Assembly: GCF_000746525.1 (NCBI RefSeq)
Contig: NZ_CP009048.1
Span: 4,467,501 to 4,531,500, forward strand
From: Pseudomonas alkylphenolica
Lineage (GTDB): Bacteria > Pseudomonadota > Gammaproteobacteria > Pseudomonadales > Pseudomonadaceae
Reading direction: 5' to 3'
DNA length: 64,000 nt
A program made the position numbers and the translations under genes. The notes below the pieces were generated by a model. It did no database searches and was not told the DNA's origin. It saw only the letters and a program-made list of their open reading frames with translations. Below, in pieces: positions 37,642 through 46,482 of this stretch; the stretch's first letter is position 1, and each line of letters starts with the position of its first letter.

Positions 37642-39288
37642 TTATCTGACAGCCCCCAGATTCGCCTCACTCATATCCAGCTCACCCAGCACCTGACGCA
37701 CCACATCGTCCCCCACCTGATGATGACGGTGCAGTTTGTACAGCTCCAGGCGCTGGGCGCGTAACGCACGTAGACGCAAACGCCGCTCCAGCTGGTCCAT
37801 CTGCTCGGCAAGGGCCTGGGCTTCCGCGCTGTCGTTGAAACTGTCCAGCTGATGCCGATACTCGGCCATCAACCGCGCCTTGAGTTCCGCCGCCAACGCC
37901 GCCTGGGCTGCATCCTGGGGCATACCCGGCTCGGCCAGGTCTTCGGCTTCCAGTGCATGAATGGCCGCTTCCGCCGTGCGCCGCCAGGCTTCCTTGGCCT
38001 CCTGGCGCAAGGTGTCGTCGGGGCTTTTTGTTACCCCGCGCAACAACAGCGGCAAGGCAACGCAGGCCGATACCAATGACAGCAGGATCACCCCGGCAGC
38101 AATGAAGATCAGCAAGTCCCGCTCAGGGAATGCCTTGCCCGCACTGATCAACAATGGCACCGACATGACACCGGCCAGGGTCACCGCTCCACGCACCCCG
38201 CCAATGGTCAGCAGCCAGCAGGAACGAGCGTTGGGCACCAGCACCAGGTCTTCCTTGCCGCGCCAGCGGCGGATCACCCCGATCAAGCGCCAGATGCTCT
38301 GCACCCAGACGAAACGCAACATCACCAGCACCGCAAAAATCGCCACTACATCCAGGCAACGCCACAGCAGGGTCGGCCACAACGACGCTTCGTGACTGGT
38401 GACCGCCTTGATGATGTCGGGCAGTTGCAGGCCCAGCAGCAGGAAGATCAGGCCATTGAAGCTGAACTCGAGCAACGACCAGACACTGCGATTGAGCAAG
38501 CGGGTACTGGTCTGGCGCGGCAGCAGGTCAAGCCAGCTCTGCATCATCCCCGCAGCCACTGCCGAGAGGATCCCTGAGGCCCCCACGCGCTCGGCCACTA
38601 CATAGGCGGCAAATGGCAGCAGCAACATGAACACCACATGGGTGGCCGGATCGTCCCAGCCGCGGGCAATCATCCACGCCCGCAGACGCCCCACCAGCCA
38701 GCTCAGGGCCACACCGATGGCCAGGCCACCGAGCGCCACCAGAACGAAGGTGACACTCGCTTCAGCCAGCGAGAACGCACCGGTAATGGCTGCGACCAGG
38801 GCAAACTTGAAGGTCACAAGACCGGTGGCGTCGTTCATCAACGCTTCCCCCTGAAGCATATGCATCAGAGGCGTTGGCAGACGGTCCTGGGTAATCGCCG
38901 ACACCGCCACAGCGTCAGTTGGCGACAGCACCGCGGCCAGGGCAAACGCCACCGGTAACGGGATGCTCGGCAAGAGCCAGTGAATGAAGTAACCCGCGCC
39001 AACCACGGTAAACAGCACCAGCCCCACCGCCAGGGTCAGGATCGGACCGCGCAAGCGCCAGAGGTCGCGCTTGGGCATGCGCCAGCCATCGGCAAAGAGC
39101 AGCGGTGGCAGGAACAGAAACAGAAACAGTTCCGGGTCCAGGGCCACGTGCAGACCCAGTGTCGGCCAGGCCAGCAAGGCCCCGGCGGCGATCTGCACCA
39201 GCGGCAACGGCAACGGGACCACCCGGCCGACAAGTTTGGAGACACTCACCAGCATCAGCAGGATGAGAACGGTGTAGGCTGATTGCAT
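37642..39288 (-). CDS. Na+/H+ antiporter, CPA1 family (NhaP-type)
   Basis: This inner-membrane protein probably exchanges Na+ (or K+) for protons. The 548-residue protein has about 12 membrane segments in the first 430 residues. The family ion-binding motif VLSPTDAVAVSAI lies near residue 127, and GEALMNDATGLVTFKFAL shortly after. A hydrophilic, helical C-terminal tail of about 115 residues is rich in A, E, L and R. The ATG at 39288 has AGGAA 9 nt upstream; an in-frame TTG six codons earlier is less likely. It sits in the variable interval between dapC and the ArsC-like gene. Confidence 0.9.
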   Translation of the reverse strand: MQSAYTVLILLMLVSVSKLVGRVVPLPLPLVQIAAGALLAWPTLGLHVALDPELFLFLFLPPLLFADGWRMPKRDLWRLRGPILTLAVGLVLFTVVGAGYFIHWLLPSIPLPVAFALAAVLSPTDAVAVSAITQDRLPTPLMHMLQGEALMNDATGLVTFKFALVAAITGAFSLAEASVTFVLVALGGLAIGVALSWLVGRLRAWMIARGWDDPATHVVFMLLLPFAAYVVAERVGASGILSAVAAGMMQSWLDLLPRQTSTRLLNRSVWSLLEFSFNGLIFLLLGLQLPDIIKAVTSHEASLWPTLLWRCLDVVAIFAVLVMLRFVWVQSIWRLIGVIRRWRGKEDLVLVPNARSCWLLTIGGVRGAVTLAGVMSVPLLISAGKAFPERDLLIFIAAGVILLSLVSACVALPLLLRGVTKSPDDTLRQEAKEAWRRTAEAAIHALEAEDLAEPGMPQDAAQAALAAELKARLMAEYRHQLDSFNDSAEAQALAEQMDQLERRLRLRALRAQRLELYKLHRHHQVGDDVVRQVLGELDMSEANLGAVR

Positions 39289-39518
39289 TCGGCGTGTTCC
39301 TATCAATTCAAACAGTCAACGGCGCACCTTCTGCCCATGCTGGACATTGCCATTGAAACGACATAGTAGCCGTTCAGGCTGCTCACGCACCGCTGCACAA
39401 AAGTCGCAGAGGCTGCCGAAACCTGTAACACAATGCTACAAAGTGACTTGCCAAGGCCAACCCTGACCGGTTGACCGTGGCATAATCCTTCACCATTTTT
39501 TCCCAGGAGGGGCAAGAC

Positions 39519-39881
39519 ATGACCAACCGCGACACGCCATTGCACCTTTATGGAATCAAGGCTTGTGACACCATGAAGAAAGCCCGTACCTGGCTGGAAG
39601 ACAAAGGCCTGGGTTACGACTTTCACGACTACAAGACCCAAGGCATCGACCGTGCGAGCCTGACCCGCTGGTGCAACGAGCACGGCTGGGAAACAGTGCT
39701 CAATCGTGCCGGCACCACTTTCCGCAAGCTCGAAGACGCCCAGAAGGCCGATCTCGATCAGGCCAAGGCCATCGAACTGATGCTGGCCCAACCGTCGATG
39801 ATCAAGCGCCCGGTGCTCGACCTCGGCGAGCGGACCCTGGTCGGCTTCAAGCCGGACCTGTACGCAGCCGCCCTTCAATAA
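39519..39881 (+). CDS. ArsC/Spx-family reductase-like protein
   Basis: The 120-residue thioredoxin-fold protein belongs to the ArsC/Spx/YffB family. It has a single N-terminal Cys16 (YGIKACDTMKKA) where Spx has CxxC, and the family IKRPVLDLG motif near residue 95. AGGAGG lies 10 nt upstream of the ATG. The family includes arsenate reductases and transcription factor Spx, but YffB-like members have no proven arsenate activity, so a resistance role should not be assumed. It lies 42 nt upstream of dapD and may be cotranscribed with it. Confidence 0.88.
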   Translation: MTNRDTPLHLYGIKACDTMKKARTWLEDKGLGYDFHDYKTQGIDRASLTRWCNEHGWETVLNRAGTTFRKLEDAQKADLDQAKAIELMLAQPSMIKRPVLDLGERTLVGFKPDLYAAALQ

Positions 39882-39923
39882 CGCGGCGTCACGCTTTCAT
39901 TCAAATTCGCAAGAGGTAACTGC

Positions 39924-40958
39924 ATGTCCACTACCCTGTTCAGTCTGGCCTTCGGTGTCGGCACCCAGAACCGCCAAGGCGCCTGGCTGGAAGTATTCTA
40001 CGCACAACCGCTGATCAACCCGAGCGCCGAACTGGTCGCGGCAATCACCCCGGTACTGGGTTATGAAGGTGGCAACCAGGCCATCGCGTTCAGCAATGCC
40101 CAAGCCGCGCAGCTGGCTGATGCCCTCAAGGGTGTCGACGCCGCCCAGGCCGCCCTGCTGACCCGCCTGGCCGAAAGCAACAAGCCACTGGTCGCCACCC
40201 TGCTGGCCGAAGACGCCGCCCTGAGCTCCACCCCGGAAGCCTACCTGAAGCTGCACCTGCTCTCGCATCGCCTGGTCAAGCCGCACGGCCTGAGCCTGGC
40301 CGGCATCTTCCCGCTGCTGCCAAACGTAGCCTGGACCAGCCAGGGCGCAATCGACCTGGCCGAACTGGCCGAGCAACAACTGGAAGCACGCCTGAAGGGC
40401 GAGCTGCTGGAAGTGTTCTCGGTGGACAAGTTCCCGAAAATGACCGACTACGTCGTACCTGCCGGCGTGCGTATCGCCGACAGCGCCCGTGTGCGCCTGG
40501 GCGCCTACATTGGCGAAGGCACTACCATCATGCACGAAGGCTTCGTCAACTTTAACGCTGGCACCGAAGGCCCTGGCATGATCGAAGGCCGCGTCTCGGC
40601 TGGCGTATTCGTTGGCAAGGGCTCGGACCTGGGTGGCGGTTGCTCGACCATGGGCACCCTGTCCGGTGGTGGCAACATCGTCATCAAGGTAGGCGAAGGC
40701 TGCCTGATCGGCGCCAACGCCGGTATCGGCATTCCGCTGGGCGACCGCAATACCGTCGAAGCCGGCCTGTACATCACCGCTGGCACCAAGGTGAACCTGC
40801 TGGACGAGAACAACCAGCTGGTCAAGGTCGTCAAGGCCCGCGACCTGGCCGGTCAGACCGATCTGCTGTTCCGTCGCAACTCGCTGAACGGCGCGGTGGA
40901 ATGCAAGACCCACAAGTCGGCGATCGAGCTGAACGAAGCGCTGCACGCCCACAACTAA
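39924..40958 (+). CDS. dapD: tetrahydrodipicolinate N-succinyltransferase
   Basis: DapD succinylates tetrahydrodipicolinate with succinyl-CoA, committing it to the succinylase branch of lysine synthesis; DapC and DapE complete that branch. The 344-residue protein is the longer Pseudomonas/actinobacterial type, with an N-terminal alpha/beta part. A central left-handed beta helix follows (RLGAYIGEGTTIMHEGFVNFN, given here from RLGAYIGEG), with GGGCSTMGTLSGGG and a C-terminal NGAVECKTHKSAIELN. Confidence 0.96.
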   Translation: MSTTLFSLAFGVGTQNRQGAWLEVFYAQPLINPSAELVAAITPVLGYEGGNQAIAFSNAQAAQLADALKGVDAAQAALLTRLAESNKPLVATLLAEDAALSSTPEAYLKLHLLSHRLVKPHGLSLAGIFPLLPNVAWTSQGAIDLAELAEQQLEARLKGELLEVFSVDKFPKMTDYVVPAGVRIADSARVRLGAYIGEGTTIMHEGFVNFNAGTEGPGMIEGRVSAGVFVGKGSDLGGGCSTMGTLSGGGNIVIKVGEGCLIGANAGIGIPLGDRNTVEAGLYITAGTKVNLLDENNQLVKVVKARDLAGQTDLLFRRNSLNGAVECKTHKSAIELNEALHAHN

Positions 40959-41012
40959 GTGGTACCATCGGGTCTGGCCTAACGCCAGGCCCGATATTCA
41001 GGTCCGATCATC

Positions 41013-42218
41013 ATGTTCCAGCCCTCCCCGTGGCGCGCTGATTTTCCAGCCATCGCCGCTCTGCAACGGCAGCACCAGACTTACCTGGACAACGCTGCTA
41101 CCACGCAAAAACCGCAACTTCTGCTCGATGCCTTGAGCCATTATTACGGCCACGGCGCCGCCAATGTGCACCGTGCCCAACACCTTCCAGGTGCGCTGGC
41201 CACCCAGGCTTTCGAACGCAGCCGGGAAAAAGTCGCCAGTTGGTTGAATGCCACTGACACCCAACAGATCATCTTCACCCATGGCGCGACGTCGGCCTTG
41301 AACTTGCTGGCCTATGGCCTTGAAGGAATGTTCGAAGCCGGTGATGAAATCGCCATCAGCGCCCTGGAGCACCATGCCAACCTGCTGCCCTGGCAGCAAC
41401 TGGCCCAGCGCCGCCAGCTCAAGTTGGTGATTCTGCCCCTGGACAACCGCGGCTTGATCGACCTTGAGATTGCCCTGCAGTTGATCGGCCCACGCACCCG
41501 CCTGCTGGCAGTCAGCCAGTTGTCCAACGTGCTGGGGGCCTGGCAACCGCTGGCGCCGTTGCTGGCCCATGCAAATGCCCAAGGAGCCCTGACCGTGGTC
41601 GACGGCGCCCAGGGCGTAGTGCATGGCCGCCAGGACATGCAGCAACTGGGCTGCGACTTCTATGTGTTCTCCAGCCACAAACTGTACGGTCCGGACGGCG
41701 TGGGCGTGCTCTACGGCCGCAGCGAAGCGCTGGCCCGCCTGCGCCACTGGCAATTCGGTGGCGAGATGGTTCAGGTGGCCGACTACCACGAAGCCAGCTT
41801 CCGCCCGGCGCCATTGGGGTTCGAAGCCGGCACCCCGCCAATCGCCAGCGTCATCGGCCTGGGTGCCAGTCTCAATTACCTGGCAGGGCTCAATCCGACC
41901 GCTGTCGCCGAACATGAAGCCAACCTGCACCGCAGCCTGTTGCGCGGCCTGAATGATCGCGAAGGCATTCGCCTGCTCGGCCAGCCGCAACTGGCCCTGG
42001 CCAGTTTCGTGGTCGAAGGGGTGCACAATGCCGACCTCGCCCATATGCTGACTGAACAGGGGATCGCCGTGCGTGCCGGGCACCACTGCGCCATGCCGCT
42101 GCTGAAAAGCTTCGGGCTGGATGGGGCGATTCGGGTATCCCTGGCCCTGTACAACGATTCCGACGACCTGCAACGCTTCTTCGAGGCGCTGGATCAAGCC
42201 CTGGAGCTGCTGCGATGA
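41013..42218 (+). CDS. csdA: cysteine desulfurase CsdA
   Basis: CsdA is a PLP enzyme that takes sulfur from cysteine as a persulfide and passes it to CsdE. The 401-residue protein shows the substrate motif YLDNAATTQKPQ, the PLP lysine in FSSHKLYGPDGVGVLYG, and the sulfur-carrying C359 in RAGHHCAMPLL. The overlapping csdE gene and facing tcdA gene fit the Csd system better than the Suf system. In E. coli CsdA-CsdE helps TcdA (CsdL) make cyclic t6A in tRNA. Confidence 0.93.
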   Translation: MFQPSPWRADFPAIAALQRQHQTYLDNAATTQKPQLLLDALSHYYGHGAANVHRAQHLPGALATQAFERSREKVASWLNATDTQQIIFTHGATSALNLLAYGLEGMFEAGDEIAISALEHHANLLPWQQLAQRRQLKLVILPLDNRGLIDLEIALQLIGPRTRLLAVSQLSNVLGAWQPLAPLLAHANAQGALTVVDGAQGVVHGRQDMQQLGCDFYVFSSHKLYGPDGVGVLYGRSEALARLRHWQFGGEMVQVADYHEASFRPAPLGFEAGTPPIASVIGLGASLNYLAGLNPTAVAEHEANLHRSLLRGLNDREGIRLLGQPQLALASFVVEGVHNADLAHMLTEQGIAVRAGHHCAMPLLKSFGLDGAIRVSLALYNDSDDLQRFFEALDQALELLR

Positions 42219-42625
42219 GCCTGCCGGTTAACGCCCAGGAGGCGCTCAGCAGCTTCGAACAGGCCGCAGGCTGGGAGCAACGGGCACGCTTGTTGATGCA
42301 ATGGGGTGAGCGCCTGGCGCCCCTGAGCGAGGCAGAAAAATCCGAAGCCAACCGCGTGCATGGCTGTGAAAGCCAGGTCTGGCTGGTGGCCGAACAGCAG
42401 GACGGTCAGTGGCGTTTCAAAGGCGCCAGCGATGCGCGGATCATTCGCGGCTTGCTGGCGCTGCTGCTGATTCGGGTCGAGGGCTTGTCCAGCAGCGAGC
42501 TCCAGCAGCTTGATCTGCCCGGCTGGTTCAACCAGCTGGGCCTCGGCCGCCAGCTCTCGCCCTCACGCAGCAACGGCTTGAACGCCGTGCTGCAGCGCAT
42601 GGCTCAGCTGGCCGCTGGCACCTGA
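42215..42625 (+). CDS. csdE: sulfur acceptor protein CsdE
   Basis: CsdE accepts persulfide sulfur from CsdA and boosts its activity. The 136-residue SufE-family protein has the acceptor C51 in RVHGCESQVWL. Its ATG overlaps the csdA stop by 4 nt, so the two are translationally coupled. The last 22 nt overlap the 3' end of tcdA on the other strand, which encodes the likely client of this sulfur or ATP-dependent pathway. Confidence 0.93.
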   Translation: MSLPVNAQEALSSFEQAAGWEQRARLLMQWGERLAPLSEAEKSEANRVHGCESQVWLVAEQQDGQWRFKGASDARIIRGLLALLLIRVEGLSSSELQQLDLPGWFNQLGLGRQLSPSRSNGLNAVLQRMAQLAAGT

Positions 42626-43425
42626 GCTTTGCGCTCGGATGGCCGACGAGCGCCAGCCACCAGCTTTTCCACCGCCTTGCTGGCGGCGACCATGCCGAAG
42701 GTCGCCGTCACCATCATCACCGCGCCAAAGCCACCCGAGCAGTCGAGCTTGACGCCCTCACCGACAAAGCTTTTCTGCAGGCAGACGCTGCCGTCGCCTT
42801 TGGGATAGCGCAACTGTTCGGTAGAGAACACGCAAGGCACGCTGTAGTTACGGGTGACCGTGCGGGAAAAGCCGTAATCACGGCGCAAGGTCGAACGCAC
42901 CCGCGAAGCCAGGGGGTCGTTGAAGGTTTTGTTCAGGTCGGCCACACGGATCTGCGTCGGGTCGATCTGTCCGCCGGCCCCCCCGGTGCTGATGATGGTG
43001 ACCTTGTGCCGCTTGCACCAGCCGATCAGCGCGGCCTTGGCCATGACGCTGTCGATACAGTCGATCACACAGTCAATGTGCTCGCCGATGTATTCGGGCA
43101 GGGTTTCCTTGGTGACAAAATCCACCACCGCATGCACCTTGCACGCCGGGTTGATCGCGCGCAGGCGCTCGGCCATGACCTCAGCCTTGGCACGCCCGAT
43201 ATTCCCTTCCATGGCATGCAACTGGCGGTTGGTGTTGCTGACGCAGACGTCATCGAGGTCGAACAGCGAAATTTCGCCGACACCACTGCGCGCCATGGCT
43301 TCAGCCGCCCACGTGCCAACACCACCAATGCCGACGATCGCCACATGGGCCTCGCGCAGGCGTTGCAGGCCGCTGTCACCGTATAACCGGGCAACACCGG
43401 CAAAGCGTGGATCATCTGTACTCAT
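42604..43425 (-). CDS. tcdA: tRNA threonylcarbamoyladenosine dehydratase TcdA
   Basis: TcdA (CsdL/YgdL) is an E1-like enzyme that uses ATP to cyclise t6A37 to ct6A37 in ANN-decoding tRNAs. The 273-residue protein has the nucleotide loop VGIGGVGTWAAEAMARSGVG, the DLDDVCVSNTNRQ motif and the VIDCIDSV region of the ThiF/E1 family. The ATG at 43425 (MSTDDPRF) has GGGG 7 nt upstream; an ATG two codons earlier is crowded against it. TsaB, needed for the precursor t6A, is at 61731-62405. Confidence 0.94.
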   Translation of the reverse strand: MSTDDPRFAGVARLYGDSGLQRLREAHVAIVGIGGVGTWAAEAMARSGVGEISLFDLDDVCVSNTNRQLHAMEGNIGRAKAEVMAERLRAINPACKVHAVVDFVTKETLPEYIGEHIDCVIDCIDSVMAKAALIGWCKRHKVTIISTGGAGGQIDPTQIRVADLNKTFNDPLASRVRSTLRRDYGFSRTVTRNYSVPCVFSTEQLRYPKGDGSVCLQKSFVGEGVKLDCSGGFGAVMMVTATFGMVAASKAVEKLVAGARRPSERKAQVPAAS

Positions 43426-43714
43426 GGCCATACCCCGAAAAAACCGGCGCGCATTATAGGCCTGTTGAGGCCCGCTGCCATCCTGCTTCGGACCAGTCAC
43501 CCTGTACGAATTAGTAAAGTCGGTTGTAATCCTGCTTTAATGTGCCAGGCAATACCTAGTCCTGGACGACAACAGCACGGGCCTCAGAACTTCGACACCA
43601 GAAGACAATCTAACCCTTGCCGCCAACCTGTTCCTACACAGCATAGGCGGACAAAGAGCAGGATCCGCGCCCTGTGGCGCTCGCCCGTTCCACCCTTCGG
43701 AACCCGAACTATCT
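43426..43714. other. divergent intergenic region tcdA-ndvB (289 nt)
   Basis: No gene is visible. It should hold both promoters. An imperfectly spaced inverted repeat CCAGG-N11-CCTGG lies at about 43543-43563. I cannot assign promoter boxes with confidence. Confidence 0.4.
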
Positions 43715-46306
43715 ATGTCATCGCGTAAATTTGGTATCAACCTGGTGATAGTCATGGCCATCGCCGCGCTATTCACCGGGTTCTGGGCGCTGATCAACCG
43801 CCCGGTTTCCGCCCCTGACTGGCCGGAGCAGATTTCCGGCTTCTCCTACTCGCCGTTCCGCCTCGGAGAAAGCCCGCAAAAGGGCCAGTACCCGACTGAG
43901 GACGAACTGCGCCAGGACCTCGAGCAACTGAGCAAGCTGACCGACAGTATTCGTATCTATACCGTCGAAGGCACCCAGGCGGATATTCCGCGCCTGGCCG
44001 AAGAGTTCGGCCTGCGGGTGACCCTCGGGGTGTGGATCAGTCCGGACCTTGAGCGTAACGAGCGGGAAATCCAGAAAGCCATCGAACTGGCCAACAGCTC
44101 GCGCAGTGTCGTGCGGGTCATGGTCGGCAACGAAGCGCTGTTCCGTAAAGAAATCACTCCCGAAGCACTGATCCAGTACCTGGACCGGGTGCGCGCCGCA
44201 GTGAAAGTACCGGTGACCACCAGTGAACAGTGGCACATCTGGAAAGAACACCCGGAGCTGGCCAAACACGTCGACCTGGTAGCGGCGCATATCCTGCCGT
44301 ACTGGGAATTCATCCCGATGAAGGATGCCGGCCAGTTCGTACTCGACCGTGCCCGCGACCTGAAACAGCTGTTCCCGCGCAAGCCGCTGCTGCTCTCCGA
44401 AGTCGGCTGGCCAAGCAACGGGCGCATGCGCGGCGGTGCTGACGCCACCCCGGCCGACCAGGCCATTTACCTGCGCACCCTGGTCAACAAGCTCAACCGC
44501 CAGGGCTACAACTACTTCGTCATCGAAGCCTATGACCAGCCGTGGAAAGCCAGCGACGAAGGCTCGGTCGGCGCGTACTGGGGCGTGTTCAACGCCGCCC
44601 GCCAGCAAAAGTTCAACTTCGAAGGGCCGGTAGTGGCCATTCCGCAGTGGCGCGTGCTGGCGGTGGGTTCGGTGGTCCTGGCGATGCTCTCGCTGACCTT
44701 GCTGCTGATCGATGGCTCGGCCCTGCGCCAGCGCGGCCGCACCTTCCTGACCTTTATCGCCTTCCTCTGCGGTTCGGTGCTGGTGTGGATCGGCTACGAC
44801 TACAGCCAGCAGTACAGCACCTGGTTCAGCCTGACGGTGGGCTTTTTGCTCGCCCTCGGTGCGCTCGGGGTGTTTATCGTGCTGCTGACCGAAGCCCATG
44901 AACTGGCCGAGGCGGTGTGGATTCACAAACGCCGCCGCGAGTTCCTGCCGGTGCAGGCCGACAGCGCCTACCGACCGAAAGTCTCGGTGCATGTGCCGTG
45001 CTACAACGAGCCACCGGAGATGGTCAAACAGACCCTCAACGCCCTGGCTGCGCTGGATTATCCGGACTACGAAGTGTTGATCATCGACAACAACACCAAG
45101 GATCCGGCGGTCTGGGAGCCGATCAAGGCGCATTGCGAGATGCTCGGCGAACGCTTCAAGTTCTTCCACGTCTCCCCGCTGGCCGGTTTCAAGGGTGGCG
45201 CGCTGAACTACTTGATCCCGCACACCGCCAAGGATGCCGAAGTGATCGCGGTGATCGACTCGGACTACTGCGTGGACCGCAACTGGCTCAAGCACATGGT
45301 CCCGCACTTCAGCGACCCGAAGATCGCCGTGGTGCAATCGCCGCAGGACTATCGCGACCAGAACGAAAGCACCTTCAAGAAGCTGTGCTACAGCGAGTAC
45401 AAGGGCTTTTTCCATATCGGCATGGTCACCCGCAACGACCGTGACGCGATCATCCAGCACGGCACCATGACCATGACCCGGCGTTCGGTGCTCGAAGAGC
45501 TGGGTTGGGCTGACTGGTGTATCTGCGAAGACGCCGAACTCGGCCTGCGGGTATTCGAGAAAGGCTACTCGGCGGCGTACTCCCACGAGAGCTACGGTAA
45601 GGGTCTGATGCCCGATACCTTCATCGACTTCAAGAAGCAGCGCTTCCGCTGGGCCTATGGCGCCATCCAGATCATCAAGCGCCATGCCGCCAGCCTGTTG
45701 CGTGGCAAAGACTCGGAGCTCACCCGCGGCCAGCGTTATCACTTCCTGGCGGGCTGGCTGCCGTGGATTGCCGATGGCATGAACATTTTCTTCACCGTTG
45801 GCGCCTTGCTGTGGTCGGCGGCGATGATCATCGTGCCGCAACGGGTCGATCCGCCGCTGCTGATCTTCGCCATTCCGCCATTGGCGCTGTTCGTGTTCAA
45901 GGTTGGCAAGATTGTCTTCCTCTACCGCCGCGCGGTCGGGGTCAACATGAAGGACGCCTTCGCCGCCGCCCTGGCCGGTCTTGCCCTGTCGCACACCATC
46001 GCCAAAGCGGTGCTGTACGGATTCTTCACCAGCAGCATTCCGTTCTTCCGCACGCCGAAGAACGCCGACAGCCATGGTTTGCTGGTGGCGCTTTCCGAAG
46101 CCCGGGAAGAGCTGTTCATCATGTTGCTGCTGTGGGGGGCTGCGGCCGGGATTTACCTGGTCCAGGGTCTGCCGAGCAATGACATGCGCTTCTGGGTAAC
46201 CATGCTGCTGGTGCAGTCGCTGCCGTACCTGGCGGCGCTGATCATGGCGATGCTGTCGTCGCTGCCCAAGCCTGTGGATGCTGCCCAGCCGGCGCAGGCG
46301 TCCTGA
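43715..46306 (+). CDS. ndvB: NdvB-like beta-glucan synthase (GH17 + GT2 fusion)
   Basis: The 863-residue membrane protein joins a periplasmic glycoside hydrolase family 17-like domain (about residues 40-300, with IRIYTVEGTQ and LLSEVGWPSNGR) to a membrane-bound family 2 glycosyltransferase. The GT2 core shows VIDNNTKDP, VIAVIDSDYCVD, CEDAELGLRV and QRFRWAYGAIQ (the D, D, D, QxxRW set), with about seven membrane segments around it. P. aeruginosa NdvB has this architecture and makes cyclic beta-1,3-glucan linked to biofilm antibiotic tolerance. It is followed by a REP pair and dapE; in P. aeruginosa dapE and rlmA also neighbour ndvB. Confidence 0.85.
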   Translation: MSSRKFGINLVIVMAIAALFTGFWALINRPVSAPDWPEQISGFSYSPFRLGESPQKGQYPTEDELRQDLEQLSKLTDSIRIYTVEGTQADIPRLAEEFGLRVTLGVWISPDLERNEREIQKAIELANSSRSVVRVMVGNEALFRKEITPEALIQYLDRVRAAVKVPVTTSEQWHIWKEHPELAKHVDLVAAHILPYWEFIPMKDAGQFVLDRARDLKQLFPRKPLLLSEVGWPSNGRMRGGADATPADQAIYLRTLVNKLNRQGYNYFVIEAYDQPWKASDEGSVGAYWGVFNAARQQKFNFEGPVVAIPQWRVLAVGSVVLAMLSLTLLLIDGSALRQRGRTFLTFIAFLCGSVLVWIGYDYSQQYSTWFSLTVGFLLALGALGVFIVLLTEAHELAEAVWIHKRRREFLPVQADSAYRPKVSVHVPCYNEPPEMVKQTLNALAALDYPDYEVLIIDNNTKDPAVWEPIKAHCEMLGERFKFFHVSPLAGFKGGALNYLIPHTAKDAEVIAVIDSDYCVDRNWLKHMVPHFSDPKIAVVQSPQDYRDQNESTFKKLCYSEYKGFFHIGMVTRNDRDAIIQHGTMTMTRRSVLEELGWADWCICEDAELGLRVFEKGYSAAYSHESYGKGLMPDTFIDFKKQRFRWAYGAIQIIKRHAASLLRGKDSELTRGQRYHFLAGWLPWIADGMNIFFTVGALLWSAAMIIVPQRVDPPLLIFAIPPLALFVFKVGKIVFLYRRAVGVNMKDAFAAALAGLALSHTIAKAVLYGFFTSSIPFFRTPKNADSHGLLVALSEAREELFIMLLLWGAAAGIYLVQGLPSNDMRFWVTMLLVQSLPYLAALIMAMLSSLPKPVDAAQPAQAS

Positions 46307-46314
46307 CCTACCCC

Positions 46315-46390
46315 CCGGTGGGAGCGGGCTTGCCCCGCGATGCGATCTGCCAGACACATCGCATCGCGGGGCAAGCCCGCTCCCACCGGG
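46315..46390. repeat. REP pair (REPIN) between ndvB and dapE
   Basis: Two canonical REP hairpins in inverted orientation, each extended by the same flank (GCGATGCGAT and its reverse), give a near-perfect long palindrome between two plus-strand genes. Confidence 0.93.
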
Positions 46391-46482
46391 TGGCGCTCCT
46401 ACCGGCCACCCTCCCCTGATCGATTTGCTATAAGATAACGCCCCTCGAATTCGTGCCCTGCCTTGCCCCCGGAGTTCCTTCA

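Noticed and set aside
39519..39881. ArsC-like gene as an arsenate resistance gene
   Set aside because: There is no arsR, arsB or arsH nearby, only one Cys is at the active-site position, and linkage to dapD is typical of the YffB/Spx-like group.
41013..42625. csdA-csdE as sufS-sufE of an Fe-S assembly operon
   Set aside because: No sufBCD genes are nearby, while the facing tcdA gene fits the Csd system.
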